Positions 18,417-26,572 of a stretch of DNA of 44,987 nucleotides are shown one piece after another. The notes below the pieces were generated by a model. The model saw only the letters and a list, made by a program, of their open reading frames with translations. It was not told where the DNA came from and made no database searches. Source of the stretch: Acidimicrobiia bacterium UBA5794 (GTDB taxonomy: Bacteria; Actinomycetota; Acidimicrobiia; Spongiisociales; UBA5794); NCBI GenBank assembly GCA_002418265.1, contig DIDS01000002.1, forward strand, positions 1 through 44,987, written 5' to 3'. Position numbers and translations under genes: made by a program. Position 1 is the stretch's first letter, and every line of letters begins with the position of its first letter.

Positions 18417-19139
18417 TTAGCCGAGTCCTTCTGCGCCGGCGTAGGCGGAGAGGGAGGGTTGTCCACCGAGATGCGCATAGAGGACCTTCGATCCGGCTTC
18501 GATCTCTCCCGAACGGATCATGCCGATGAGACCCGCCATGGACTTCCCTTCATAGACGGGATCAGTGAGCATGTCTTCCGTACGTGCCACCAGGTGGATG
18601 ACGTCGATGGTCTGTTTGTCGGGGATTCCGTATGCGGGTCCTTCATATCCGGGAACGACGGTGATTTCATCGGGGCGCAGGTCGCGGGTGACACCGATGT
18701 TTTCTGCGGTGTCGGTGGCGATGCGGGTCACCTGCTCGATGGTCTTGACCAGGGTTGCCGAGGCGTCGATGCCAATCACCCTGCGGCGGCTGTCGGGTTC
18801 AAGCGCGAACCCCGCAACCATCCCGGCGTGGGTTGAACCGGTGACCGTACAGACGACCACATGATCAAAGAACACACCGTTGTCGGCTTCTTGGGCAGCG
18901 ACTTCGCGGGCCCAGTTGGCGAAACCGAACCACCAAGGGGGTGATCCGACGCGCCAGCCGGGATCGGATACGGCTTGCCACCGGCCTCTTCCACTGATGC
19001 GAGTGCCTGTTTCCAACTATCCCGAATGCCGATGTCGAAGCCGGCCGGGTCGATCCTGATGTCGCCACCCAAGAATCCGGATGAGTTGGATGTTGCCGAC
19101 CTTGTCGTAGTTCATGTCCAGCGACGCATCCTCTTCCTC
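18417..19139 (-). pseudogene. Frameshifted, 5'-truncated ACC deaminase / D-cysteine desulfhydrase
   Basis: Remnant of a PLP-dependent enzyme of the 1-aminocyclopropane-1-carboxylate deaminase family (ACC to 2-oxobutyrate and ammonia). Reading leftward, three frames must be joined. DMNYDKVGNIQLIRILG ends near 19080. GGDIRIDPAGFDIGIRDSW to ASDHPLGG then runs to near 18940. Last comes FGFANWAREVAAQEADNG to the stop at 18417, including VVCTVTGSTHAGM, GIDASAT and DPVYEGKSMAGLIG. The order matches residues from about 115 to the C terminus of the family. The first ~110 residues, including the PLP-binding lysine, are missing and a stop lies just upstream of 19139. It is a clear relic, unlikely to make active enzyme. 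Confidence 0.85.
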
Positions 19140-19315
19140 GCCTCAGCCAAGCCCTCGGTAGCGCAGTGGAGATCTCGGCAAAGTCATCCAGGCTCAGCGA
19201 GGCACTCTTCGTCCAATCAATGGCGATTCGCTCAGCATTCCGCTTTGAAGCCCACACGTGAAGCTGGACCGTTCAGCAAGGCAACTAGGATTCGAAGAGG
19301 ATCAAAGGAGGTTCC

Positions 19316-19621
19316 ATGGGCGAGCCCAATTTCGCAGAATTGCCCGCTGCTGTACAGGAGTTTCGACCCAAGTGCCCCGGATGCACCCCAGCCAAGGTGA
19401 CCACACCTGACGCTCTCCCATGCAGTTTCTACAACTGCCCGGGTTTGCCAAGCGAGCTCGAAGTCGTTTGCAAAGTCTGTGTCTACAACTTTGCGTCAGA
19501 CGATGGCACGGACAAGTGTGACCACAGCACCTGTGAAACGGCGATTCGACTCAAGGGAAACGTCGCCACCTACCACGCGTGGATACATCTCCTTGAGACA
19601 GAGGCAGCGGAAGCACAGTAG
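19316..19621 (+). CDS. Small cysteine-rich protein, probably metal-binding
   Basis: A 101-residue protein with ten cysteines arranged mainly as pairs: CPGC (20-23), C-x3-NC, CKVC, then single Cys in KCDHSTCET. Such spacing suggests one or two structural zinc sites. Family not recognised. The start is secure: a near-perfect AAAGGAGG lies 5-6 nt upstream of the ATG. It stands alone between relic genes, with no obvious partner on its strand. Confidence 0.65.
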   Translation: MGEPNFAELPAAVQEFRPKCPGCTPAKVTTPDALPCSFYNCPGLPSELEVVCKVCVYNFASDDGTDKCDHSTCETAIRLKGNVATYHAWIHLLETEAAEAQ

Positions 19622-19789
19622 TCAAGGCTCGCCCCACCGACCTCCCAGAGGTCGGGACGACCCTCGCACGGGTGGGAAGCCAAGGTGCGATCGTTGATCA
19701 GGCCCTTGACGGCTGTGCCGTCCAGAGTCCTCAGCCTCCCGCTTGCACCTCACGAATGAAGGCGAGGACAGCCAGAATGTGCTCTCCGG

Positions 19790-20044
19790 TCAGCCGTACC
19801 TCTGGTGAGCAGCCTGAGCCGAGGTACCGAGGGTCTCGCCGATCTTGCTCCAAGAGATCCCTGCCGCCCGAGCTGCAACGACAGCGTCAAGGATCTAGCG
19901 CTCACTATGTGCACGAGCCAGCACAGCACGCTCAAGGAGATATTCCTCCACAGGGCGCTCGTCACCTTCTCCGGGCTCGTACTCCTCGAAACGGGTAGCG
20001 AGTTCGTCATCGTGGTCAAGGATGTCTTGAATTGATCGTGGCAC
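19790..20044 (-). pseudogene. HTH-like small protein gene broken by an in-frame TAG
   Basis: Read leftward from the GTG at 20044, an 84-codon frame begins MPRSIQDILDHDDELATRF and ends SWSKIGETLGTSAQAAHQRYG, interrupted at codon 50 by TAG (19895-19897). The C-terminal part resembles the helix-turn-helix tail (ARAAGxSWxxIGxxLG) of small actinobacterial proteins, some encoded next to toxins. A CAG-to-TAG change would explain the stop. GAGG lies about 8 nt before the GTG. Downstream in the same direction only a short open frame remains, so a former partner gene may be lost. Confidence 0.6.
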
Positions 20045-20396
20045 AACTGCCACCTCAGGAACTTCAATCGAATGTACAGCATCGCCAAACCGCGTTTTCG
20101 CCCCAGGACCAGTGGCCTTTGTGTCCTCCTACGACACCTGACCCTTACCATGTTCTGGTGCAGAAATGCTGCGAATCGCTCATGTGTCACGTCGTCTCGC
20201 CTTGCCACGCCGCGGAAATGAGTGGTGGACGGTTTCGATTGAGTAGGAACTATTCGGCAACGGCGTCGTTCATGTCGTACATTGGCCGCGGGTTGACGGA
20301 GCTGAGTTGATTTCGGGGAGGCTGCATGACCGACAAGAAGAGCCGATAACAACACACGTTCAACGTTCGGCACCTGCGTTTGTCAGCACGCGTTCA
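20045..20396. other. Intergenic region with a 7-codon leader-like ORF
   Basis: 352 nt with no full gene. On the + strand GGGGAGG precedes an ATG at 20326 that encodes MTDKKSR and stops at 20349. This looks like the surviving start of a truncated gene, though a leader peptide cannot be excluded. Confidence 0.35.
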
Positions 20397-20933
20397 TCAA
20401 TCCTGCTGCGACCCTGACAAGGTGGGAGGACCCTCGACGACAACTTCGACTGTGCTGTCGGGGTCGAGGTTGGTCACGAACACAACGAGATTGGTTCCGT
20501 CACTACGGGCGGACGGGACCAGGAGCCCGTCGAATCCAAGCCACGCACACGCAGCCCCAATTCGTCTGCATTCATCAATCCCGCTCGTATTGATCAGGTC
20601 GATGGACAGGCGCACCGTCTCCAGCGCTGCATCAGTGGAGAGGTCCGCAACACGTTTGAGCCCCACGGCGAGTTCATGGGTCACCCTCGGTTTCGTGATC
20701 GGCACCGACTGCAGCGACACCAGGTAGTCGATCTCGGCAGACGCGGTCAGTGAATCGAGGGAGCAGTAGAGGGCTTCCGTGTCCTGAGGATTCCAACGGG
20801 CGCCCCGCTGGTTTGGGCGCAATGGAGGAGTTCCCTCGAACACCTGTCGCCACACCGTGCCCTGCCATGGGCCAATGTCCGCGTCCTCAAGTGCATCCAG
20901 TAGCTGAGGCCCGAACGGCCCACGCGAAGACAT
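20397..20933 (-). CDS. RES-domain toxin (NAD+-degrading family)
   Basis: A 178-residue RES-family toxin. Known relatives (MbcT, RES) phosphorolyse NAD+ and arrest growth. Visible family features are an arginine-containing WRQVFEGTPPLRP, GARWNPQDTEALYCS with the conserved Arg-Trp-Asn and Tyr/Ser, and AEIDYL supplying the conserved glutamate. The ATG at 20933 is chosen over the longer frame (20972): AAGGAG, which overlaps the antitoxin stop codon, lies 5 nt upstream, giving tight coupling with no large overlap. The antitoxin gene is immediately upstream on the same strand. The protein appears complete, so the module is probably functional. Confidence 0.85.
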   Translation of the reverse strand: MSSRGPFGPQLLDALEDADIGPWQGTVWRQVFEGTPPLRPNQRGARWNPQDTEALYCSLDSLTASAEIDYLVSLQSVPITKPRVTHELAVGLKRVADLSTDAALETVRLSIDLINTSGIDECRRIGAACAWLGFDGLLVPSARSDGTNLVVFVTNLDPDSTVEVVVEGPPTLSGSQQD

Positions 20934-20940
20934 CTTCTCC

Positions 20941-21279
20941 TTAGACGTAGGCGCCGGACTGAAGCTGGTCAATCAGTGCGAGAACTTCGTCCATACGACC
21001 CTCACTGATCAAATCAGCTGGCCTTGCACCATCGAGCTGACGGTGTGGACTGAACAACCACAGCCTCGCCTCCTCAGGGGTGTAGAACTCGGACAACAGC
21101 TGCGCCATCCACTCAAGTTTGAGGAGACGATCAAGACTCCGAGGATGCGGGCTCGACCTACCGGTCTGCCAACGAGAAACCGTCTGGGGGGTCGTTTCGA
21201 GAAGCTGAGCGACTTCACGCGAGTTGATCCCACCCCGCTCACGGATGGTCTCGATGCGTTCTGCCAGTGCACCTTTCAC
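20941..21279 (-). CDS. Xre/MbcA/ParS-type antitoxin of the RES module
   Basis: A 112-residue antitoxin with an N-terminal helix-turn-helix (SREVAQLLETTPQTVSRWQTG, about residues 20-40) and a C-terminal DUF2384-like toxin-binding region (FYTPEEARLWLFSPHRQLDGARPADLI). It should bind and neutralise the RES toxin and autorepress the operon. The start overlaps the stop of a 58-codon upstream ORF by 4 nt (ATGA), and the toxin ATG follows the stop by 7 nt, so three reading frames are translationally chained. Confidence 0.87.
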   Translation of the reverse strand: MKGALAERIETIRERGGINSREVAQLLETTPQTVSRWQTGRSSPHPRSLDRLLKLEWMAQLLSEFYTPEEARLWLFSPHRQLDGARPADLISEGRMDEVLALIDQLQSGAYV

Positions 21280-21452
21280 ACGCTCTCCTTTCGAACCATA
21301 AACACACGATGCCAGCGCCCACTGGCCGAACCCTGACTGATCAACCGGGCGACGATCGCATTGTCACGAGAACCCGGACCCATGTATCCAGCGAGGTATC
21401 CAGCGAGCGGCGGCCCGAGCGCTCGTAGATGACGGATTGAAGATTCGTCCAC
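21276..21452 (-). CDS. Small first gene of the RES/Xre operon, unknown
   Basis: A 58-residue frame from the GTG at 21452 to the TGA at 21276, overlapping the antitoxin start by 4 nt. AAGGAGG ends 5 nt before the GTG, a near-ideal ribosome site; an ATG at 21467 would place that site inside the coding region. The product (MDESSIRHLRALGPPLAG...) is basic at its C terminus and contains an LAGYLAGYMG repeat. No family recognised. It could be a genuine third component or a translational leader for the antitoxin. Confidence 0.5.
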   Translation of the reverse strand: MDESSIRHLRALGPPLAGYLAGYMGPGSRDNAIVARLISQGSASGRWHRVFMVRKESV

Positions 21453-21470
21453 GGGCACCTCCTTCATACC

Positions 21471-21484
21471 TAGTCATAACTATA
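21471..21484 (-). promoter_or_regulatory. Promoter and imperfect palindrome of the RES/Xre operon
   Basis: Leftward TATAGT (21484 to 21479) is a good -10 hexamer. It overlaps TAGTCATAACTA (21471-21482), palindromic at 10 of 12 positions and a candidate operator for the Xre antitoxin. The first start codon lies 19 nt downstream of the palindrome. Confidence 0.45.
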
Positions 21485-21585
21485 CACGGATTACCCTACG
21501 TTTACATACACATTTCGGTGAACAAGATCGAGGCTGCTCACTCCCAGTTCTTCCGGGGCCCGCTCTTCCTCCGATGGCGAGGGCA

Positions 21586-21705
21586 TCAACCGAGTAGCTC
21601 AGCAGCCTCGGTCGCGGTAACCCCCAGTGTCGACCACGGGGCAACGCTTGGCCTCCCGAGCAGCTGGTCGGCGCTGATCGCCCAGACCTCATCGTTGTGA
21701 CTCAT
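21586..21705 (-). CDS. Possible 39-residue ORF upstream of the RES/Xre operon
   Basis: ATG at 21705 with a GAGGCGGGTGG stretch directly upstream, encoding MSHNDEVWAISADQLLGRP and ending ATEAAELLG. Codon choice resembles neighbouring genes, but the frame is short and unrecognised. It may be the start of a truncated gene. It lies alone between kgd and the RES operon. Confidence 0.3.
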   Translation of the reverse strand: MSHNDEVWAISADQLLGRPSVAPWSTLGVTATEAAELLG

Positions 21706-21759
21706 CCACCCGCCTCGATGGTGCACGAGAATCACAACGATTGCCTCATGTAATTACTG

Positions 21760-24700
21760 TTAGACCCCGAGGGCTGCATCAACGAGTGCTGCCTGCTCGG
21801 CCAGATGAACCTTGGTCAGCCCCGACGCTGTGGACGCCGATGCCTTCCGGCCTGCGTACTCGGGCATCCTGCCAAGCACCTTGGCGAGCTCGGGGCCGAC
21901 GAGACGATAGGCGCCCTGGTTCTCAGGCTCTTCCTGGCACCACACCAGCTCGGCGCCCGGGTGGGCAGACACGGCCGCTGCGATCTGGTCCGTCGCCAAC
22001 GGGTACAGCTGAGCCACCCGGATGAGCGCCACATCGTCAATCCCGAGCTCGGCCCTGCGATCCACCAGATCGTGATGCACCTTGCCTGCGCACAGGACCA
22101 CCCGTCTGGCACCCTGGGTTACCTGGGGGTCCACGAGGACCGGCTCAAACCGCCCGTCGGTGAACACCTCTGCACTTGAGAACGAGGTCCTCGTCCGCAG
22201 CGGTGTCTTGGGTGTGAAGACCACGAGCGGCTTCTTGGAGGGCAAGAGTGCCTGGCGACGGAGCAGATGGAAGTACTGACCGGTGGTCGACGGGACGACG
22301 ACCCTCATGTTCTTCTCAGCGCTGAGCTGTAGGAAACGCTCCAGGCGACCCGAAGAGTGGTCCGGGCCCTGACCGTCATGGCCGTGGGGCAGCAACAGCA
22401 CCAGCCCCGAAGCCTGACCCCAGCGCGCCTCTCCCGAGGCGACGAACTCATCAATGACGACCTGGGCGCCGTTGGCGAAGTCACCGAACTGTGCCTCCCA
22501 GATGACCAGGCTGGAGGGAGCTTCGATCGAATAGCCGTACTCGAACCCAACCGCGGCGTACTCCGAGAGAAGCGAGTCCACGACCTCCACGCTCCCGTAC
22601 CCGTCACCGGTCAGCTCGGCGAGGGGTATCCATTCGGTTCCGGTGTCGTAACAGACCATCGCTGCATGGCGGTGCGAGAAGGTCCCCCGGGTCGAGTCCT
22701 CACCGGCGAGGCGGACGTCGACGCCTTCTTCGGCGAGCGTCCCGAACGCAAGTGCCTCCGCTATTGCCCAGTCGATCCCGTCGGTGAGGGCGTCTCGTCG
22801 GTTTTCCAGCAGCTTGACCAACTTGGGGTGGACAACGAAGCCTTCCGGAGGAGACGAGATGTGGACGAGGATCCGTTCCAACCGCTCTCGGGAGACCCGC
22901 GTCTCGGGATCGGCGTGTGCGCTGGGGGGTGTGTCGGGAGGAGCGGCCGGTGGCGATGGCGTCTGGGTTTCGGCGAAGGCGGCACGGAGGATCTCCTGGA
23001 ACTCGAACAGCGCGGCCTCACCCTCGTCGATGGAGATGTCCCCGCTGTCGACCAGATCGGCCAGATACAGCCTCCGAACCGGAGTGTGGGCGTCGATGAG
23101 CTTGTACATGAGGGGCTGGGTGAACGACGGCTCGTCACCTTCGTTGTGGCCCCGACGGCGGTAACAGACCAGATCGATGACGATGTCGCGTGCAAAGCGG
23201 TTGCGGTACGCCACTGCCAGGCGCCCGGCCCGCACGACGTCCTCTGGATGGTCTGCGTTGACGTGGATGATCGGAGCTGAGATCGCCTTTGCGACATCAG
23301 TGGCGTAGTGGCTCGACCTGGCGTCCTGGGTTGAGGTGGTGAACCCAACCTGGTTGTTGACGACCACATGGACCGTACCGCCGGTCTGATAGCCGGGGAG
23401 CTGGGAGAGGTTCAGGGTCTCCACGACCACCCCCTGGCCGGCAAAGGCTGCGTCGCCGTGGATGAGGAGTGGGAGGATCTTGGTGTGGCCTTCGGGACCG
23501 AGGCGCTCCTGTTTGGCCCGCGCGACCCCCTCAAGGACCGGGTCGATGGCTTCGAGATGGGACGGGTTGGCCACCAGGTGGATGTCGATGGGTCCGGTCG
23601 CCGTGTCGTAGGTGCCTTCGGCCCCCAGGTGGTACTTGACGTCGCCGGAACCTCCCATGGCCCGGGGCTCCATGTCCCCTTGGAATTCACGGAACAGCTG
23701 GGCATAGCCCTTGCCGACGATGTTGGCGAGCACGTTGAGTCTCCCACGGTGCGCCATGCCCATGACCATCTCGGTCGCTCCCGACGTCGCTGCCGCCCCT
23801 GCCACGGCATCAAGGAGCGGGATGAGTGACTCGGCTCCTTCAAGCCCGAAGCGTTTGTGACCGACATACTTGGTGTGGAGGAAGGTTTCGAAGGCTTCGG
23901 CCTTGTTGAGGTCACGCAGCACCCGCAGCTTCTCGTCCCGGGTGAGGGCAACATCGGGGATCTCGACGTGTTGTTGGATCCATCGCTTCTGTTCGGGATC
24001 TGCAATGTGCATGTACTCGAACCCCAACGTGTCGCAGTAGCTGGAACGCAGACGGGCAAGGATCCGCTTGAGCGGCATCTCCTCGCTCCCGGCCAGCCCG
24101 CCGGTGCCGAATCGTCGCTCCAGGTCCCAGATGGTGAGTCCGTAGAACCCTGGGTCCAACTCGGGGTGAAGGGTGGGTAGGTGTTGTCGTAGCGGATCGA
24201 GGTCTGCGATCAGGTGTCCCTGGATGCGGTAGGCCGTGATCAGGCGTGAAACGGCCACCTGCTTTTCGGCCCACTTCTTCTCGTCGCTTCCGGCCCAGTC
24301 GTCGGGTGCCCACCGAGCCGGCGTGTAGCGCACACCCAGCGATTCGAAGATCTCGTCATAGAACTGGTCGCCACCGATCAGCAACTTTTCGATCCGCGCC
24401 AACAGTCTTCCCGAGTCGGCGCCCTGGATCACCCGATGGTCGTAGGTCGACGACAGTGTCATGACCTTGGACACGCCCTGGGTGGCGAGGGCATCAGGGT
24501 CAGAGCCCTGGCGTTCGGCGGGGTAGGCCACGGCGCCCACACCGACAATGAGGGCTTGGCCTGTCATGAGCCGGGGAACCGAGTGGCTCGTTCCGACAAT
24601 GCCCGGGTTGGTGATGCTGTGGGTGGTTCCTTCAAAGTCGGCCAACGTGAGCCGACTCTGGCGTGCCCGCTCCACCAGGTCCTCGTATTCCATCCAGAAG

Positions 24701-25335
24701 TCGAAGAAGCTGAGCTCGTGGGCGTTCTTGATGTTGGGGGCGACGAGTCGTGCCGCGTCCGGTCCGCCCTCCACACTGATGGCAATGGCGAGGTTGACGT
24801 GTGGGAGATCGACACGGTGTGGCTGCCCGTCGATCTCGGAGTAGGCGATCCGCACGTCAGGGATCTCGACGAGTGCCCGTACGAAGGCCCATCCGACCAG
24901 GTGGCTGAAACTGACCCTGCCACGCTTGGATCTGCGGCCCAGGTGTGCGTTGATGAGCTCCCGGTTCACCTCCAACAATTTGGCGGGGATGGTCCGCACC
25001 GAGGTGGCGGTTGGCACCTCAAGGCTCGTGATCATGTGCTTGGCCACCGCACCGGCACCCAGGCGCAGCGGTGACGCGGTCGGCTCGGCTGTGGGCTCGG
25101 GGGTCGTGTCTGCCGGAGGTGGAACCTCGGTGAGCCACTCTTCTCCCGCGGCGAGCTCCCGCTCACGGGCTTTTCTCAGCGCAGAACTGTGGGGCTCGTA
25201 GTCGACGAAGAACTCACGCCATGCCTCAGGTACGTCGGTGGGGTCCGCCAAATACCGGCGGTACATGTCATCGACCAGGGATGCGTTTGGCCCGAAGGCT
25301 GTCTCGTCACGTTGGGGGGAAGAGTTGTCAGTCAT
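21760..25335 (-). CDS. kgd: 2-oxoglutarate decarboxylase/dehydrogenase E1 fused to succinyltransferase E2
   Basis: A 1191-residue single-chain enzyme (Kgd/OdhA) of the TCA cycle that decarboxylates 2-oxoglutarate with thiamine diphosphate, in place of a separate SucA/SucB pair. The first 40 residues (SLVDDMYRRYLADPTDVPEAWREFF) match the N-terminal segment of 2-oxoglutarate dehydrogenase. An E2-type acyltransferase domain follows without a lipoyl domain and carries the catalytic TYDHRVIQGADSG (about 295-307). The rest is the E1 part, with HRGRLNVLANIVGKG, HGDAAFAGQGVV (TDP/Mg region) and a transketolase-like C terminus. This fusion is characteristic of Actinomycetota. The ATG at 25335 begins MTDNSSPQRDE; AAGGG lies about 9 nt upstream. 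The gene stands alone between two toxin-antitoxin modules. Confidence 0.95.
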   Translation of the reverse strand: MTDNSSPQRDETAFGPNASLVDDMYRRYLADPTDVPEAWREFFVDYEPHSSALRKARERELAAGEEWLTEVPPPADTTPEPTAEPTASPLRLGAGAVAKHMITSLEVPTATSVRTIPAKLLEVNRELINAHLGRRSKRGRVSFSHLVGWAFVRALVEIPDVRIAYSEIDGQPHRVDLPHVNLAIAISVEGGPDAARLVAPNIKNAHELSFFDFWMEYEDLVERARQSRLTLADFEGTTHSITNPGIVGTSHSVPRLMTGQALIVGVGAVAYPAERQGSDPDALATQGVSKVMTLSSTYDHRVIQGADSGRLLARIEKLLIGGDQFYDEIFESLGVRYTPARWAPDDWAGSDEKKWAEKQVAVSRLITAYRIQGHLIADLDPLRQHLPTLHPELDPGFYGLTIWDLERRFGTGGLAGSEEMPLKRILARLRSSYCDTLGFEYMHIADPEQKRWIQQHVEIPDVALTRDEKLRVLRDLNKAEAFETFLHTKYVGHKRFGLEGAESLIPLLDAVAGAAATSGATEMVMGMAHRGRLNVLANIVGKGYAQLFREFQGDMEPRAMGGSGDVKYHLGAEGTYDTATGPIDIHLVANPSHLEAIDPVLEGVARAKQERLGPEGHTKILPLLIHGDAAFAGQGVVVETLNLSQLPGYQTGGTVHVVVNNQVGFTTSTQDARSSHYATDVAKAISAPIIHVNADHPEDVVRAGRLAVAYRNRFARDIVIDLVCYRRRGHNEGDEPSFTQPLMYKLIDAHTPVRRLYLADLVDSGDISIDEGEAALFEFQEILRAAFAETQTPSPPAAPPDTPPSAHADPETRVSRERLERILVHISSPPEGFVVHPKLVKLLENRRDALTDGIDWAIAEALAFGTLAEEGVDVRLAGEDSTRGTFSHRHAAMVCYDTGTEWIPLAELTGDGYGSVEVVDSLLSEYAAVGFEYGYSIEAPSSLVIWEAQFGDFANGAQVVIDEFVASGEARWGQASGLVLLLPHGHDGQGPDHSSGRLERFLQLSAEKNMRVVVPSTTGQYFHLLRRQALLPSKKPLVVFTPKTPLRTRTSFSSAEVFTDGRFEPVLVDPQVTQGARRVVLCAGKVHHDLVDRRAELGIDDVALIRVAQLYPLATDQIAAAVSAHPGAELVWCQEEPENQGAYRLVGPELAKVLGRMPEYAGRKASASTASGLTKVHLAEQAALVDAALGV

Positions 25336-25446
25336 GGTGTTGGCACCCTTTCGACAGTCGAAGCGTACCCAGGGCTGGAGTGGACATATGTGTCCAATGC
25401 AGCCCACAGAAGCTACGAAACGTCACCTGCGCACTCTCTCGACGGT

Positions 25447-25836
25447 TCACATCGGAGCCACAACGCTGATCCCCAGCGCCCGGGCGCTCTCGGACAAACG
25501 GTGGTCGTACGCCACCATCCCCTCAAGCTCGTCACCGATCTCGAGCGCAGCCGCCAGATGCAGTGCATCCAAGCTACGAAGAAGGTCCGGCTCCAAGATT
25601 GCCGCCCGTTCGCATACCGCGGTCGAGAGCGTCACCAGGAGCAGGGAATCGAGAACGGCTCGTGCCTGGACCATCTGGTCGGGAGCGGCTCTCCGCGTCG
25701 CCCTCAGCAGCTCGGTTCTGAGGAGATCACTTGAAAACATCACGTCGTCGCGTGACGCCAGCCATCTGCGGAGCGCCGTCGATCCTCGTTCAGCAGTGAC
25801 CAGCTTGACCGCCGCTGAGGTGTCCAAATAGAACAC
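25447..25836 (-). CDS. vapC: PIN-domain toxin VapC
   Basis: A 129-residue PIN-domain endoribonuclease. The acidic residues expected for Mg2+ are present: D5 in MFYLDTSAAVK, E41 in DLLRTELLRA, D90 in RSLDALHLAAAL and D108 in YDHRL. VapC proteins typically cleave tRNA or rRNA; this gene lies about 370 nt from a large tRNA array, though target identity is unknown. It starts 2 nt after the vapB stop and is complete. Confidence 0.9.
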   Translation of the reverse strand: MFYLDTSAAVKLVTAERGSTALRRWLASRDDVMFSSDLLRTELLRATRRAAPDQMVQARAVLDSLLLVTLSTAVCERAAILEPDLLRSLDALHLAAALEIGDELEGMVAYDHRLSESARALGISVVAPM

Positions 25837-25838
25837 GC

Positions 25839-26114
25839 TCAGTACCGCTCGCTCTGACGCATCTCTTCCAGTTTTTCTGACAGCGTCGGTTGACCTCGTT
25901 GTCGGCGCCTCGGAGCAGGCAGATCGCTCAGCCGCTGAAGCGGTGGTCGCGCGCGTTCCGCCGCGACAAGGGCCTCGACTCGACTCGCCGCCACCGGCAC
26001 CATCTGGGCGACGGGGCGGCCACGATCGGTGATCGTCACGAGTTCGCCAGCGGCGGCCTCGGCCACTACAGCCGAAGCATTCTGCTTCAGTGCACGTATT
26101 CCAACTTCAGACAT
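25839..26114 (-). CDS. vapB: Phd/YefM-type antitoxin VapB
   Basis: A 91-residue antitoxin. The N-terminal half is a Phd/YefM-like DNA-binding fold (MSEVGIRALKQNASAVVAEAAAGELVTITDRGRPVAQMVP). The C-terminal half (RRRQRGQPTLSEKLEEMRQSERY) is the toxin-binding tail. Translation seems leaderless: a TACAAT hexamer ends 7 nt before the ATG, leaving no room for a Shine-Dalgarno. A palindrome overlaps the promoter. Confidence 0.88.
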   Translation of the reverse strand: MSEVGIRALKQNASAVVAEAAAGELVTITDRGRPVAQMVPVAASRVEALVAAERARPPLQRLSDLPAPRRRQRGQPTLSEKLEEMRQSERY

Positions 26115-26132
26115 GTTCTACATTGTAGCACA
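26114..26132 (-). promoter_or_regulatory. vapBC promoter and palindromic operator
   Basis: A 19-nt near-palindrome of form TGTnCTACAnTGTAGnACA (16 of 19 positions symmetric) covers the leftward -10 TACAAT (26127 to 26122) and reaches the A of the vapB ATG. This fits autorepression by VapBC bound over the transcription start. Confidence 0.65.
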
Positions 26133-26204
26133 TTACTGAGCTCGTAGCCATGAACAGGTCTGGAAGTTTCAGCGAGCGTGGGCAGCGGGAGCGTTGGAGT
26201 TCAG

Positions 26205-26288
26205 TGCGCAGGGCAGAGGTCGAAATTGCAAGAGTCGAGACTCGCCGAGTTTTGAGCCCGGTGCCGATGCCAATTTCGCCACGCGCGC
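26205..26288 (-). tRNA. Degenerate second tRNA-Leu(CAA)
   Basis: An 84-nt Leu-type tRNA: acceptor GCGCGCG pairs with CCTGCGC except at 6-67 (C.C), anticodon loop CTCAAAA gives CAA, and the long variable arm forms GAGT-CTCG-ACTC. The T-stem is damaged: 53-61 is T.T instead of the near-universal G-C, and 52-62 is A.C. It lies 34 nt downstream of an intact Leu(CAA) gene. Probably a decaying copy or a non-canonical tRNA. Confidence 0.55.
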
Positions 26289-26322
26289 AGTTGGGGAGGC
26301 GATTTCTCAAAGGTTCTCTTCG

Positions 26323-26406
26323 TGCGCAAGGCGGGGCTCGAACCCGCACGGGATTTCTCCCACCGGTTTTTGAAACCGGTGCGTCTACCTATTCCGCCAC
26401 CTGCGC
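26323..26406 (-). tRNA. tRNA-Leu(CAA)
   Basis: 84 nt, acceptor GCGCAGG/CTTGCGC, anticodon arm CCGGT-TTCAAAA-ACCGG (anticodon CAA), long variable arm, intact T-arm GCGGG-TTCGAGC-CCCGC, discriminator A. CCA is not encoded. Confidence 0.93.
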
Positions 26407-26572
26407 AAACACGACATCCCCCACTTCGTAGGGGGATGGGGTTGGGGTGGTCACCAACGCTGGGATTCAACGCTGCTCGACTTGACAACCGTAGGACCGC
26501 AGGCAACGGTGACCACGTGATAGCCACCGACCAAGGAACCCTTGACATGAAAGAGAAAGCCGACGTGAGGCC

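Noticed and set aside
22357..23280. 307-codon + strand ORF inside kgd
   Set aside because: Antisense shadow of a well-conserved gene in GC-rich DNA.
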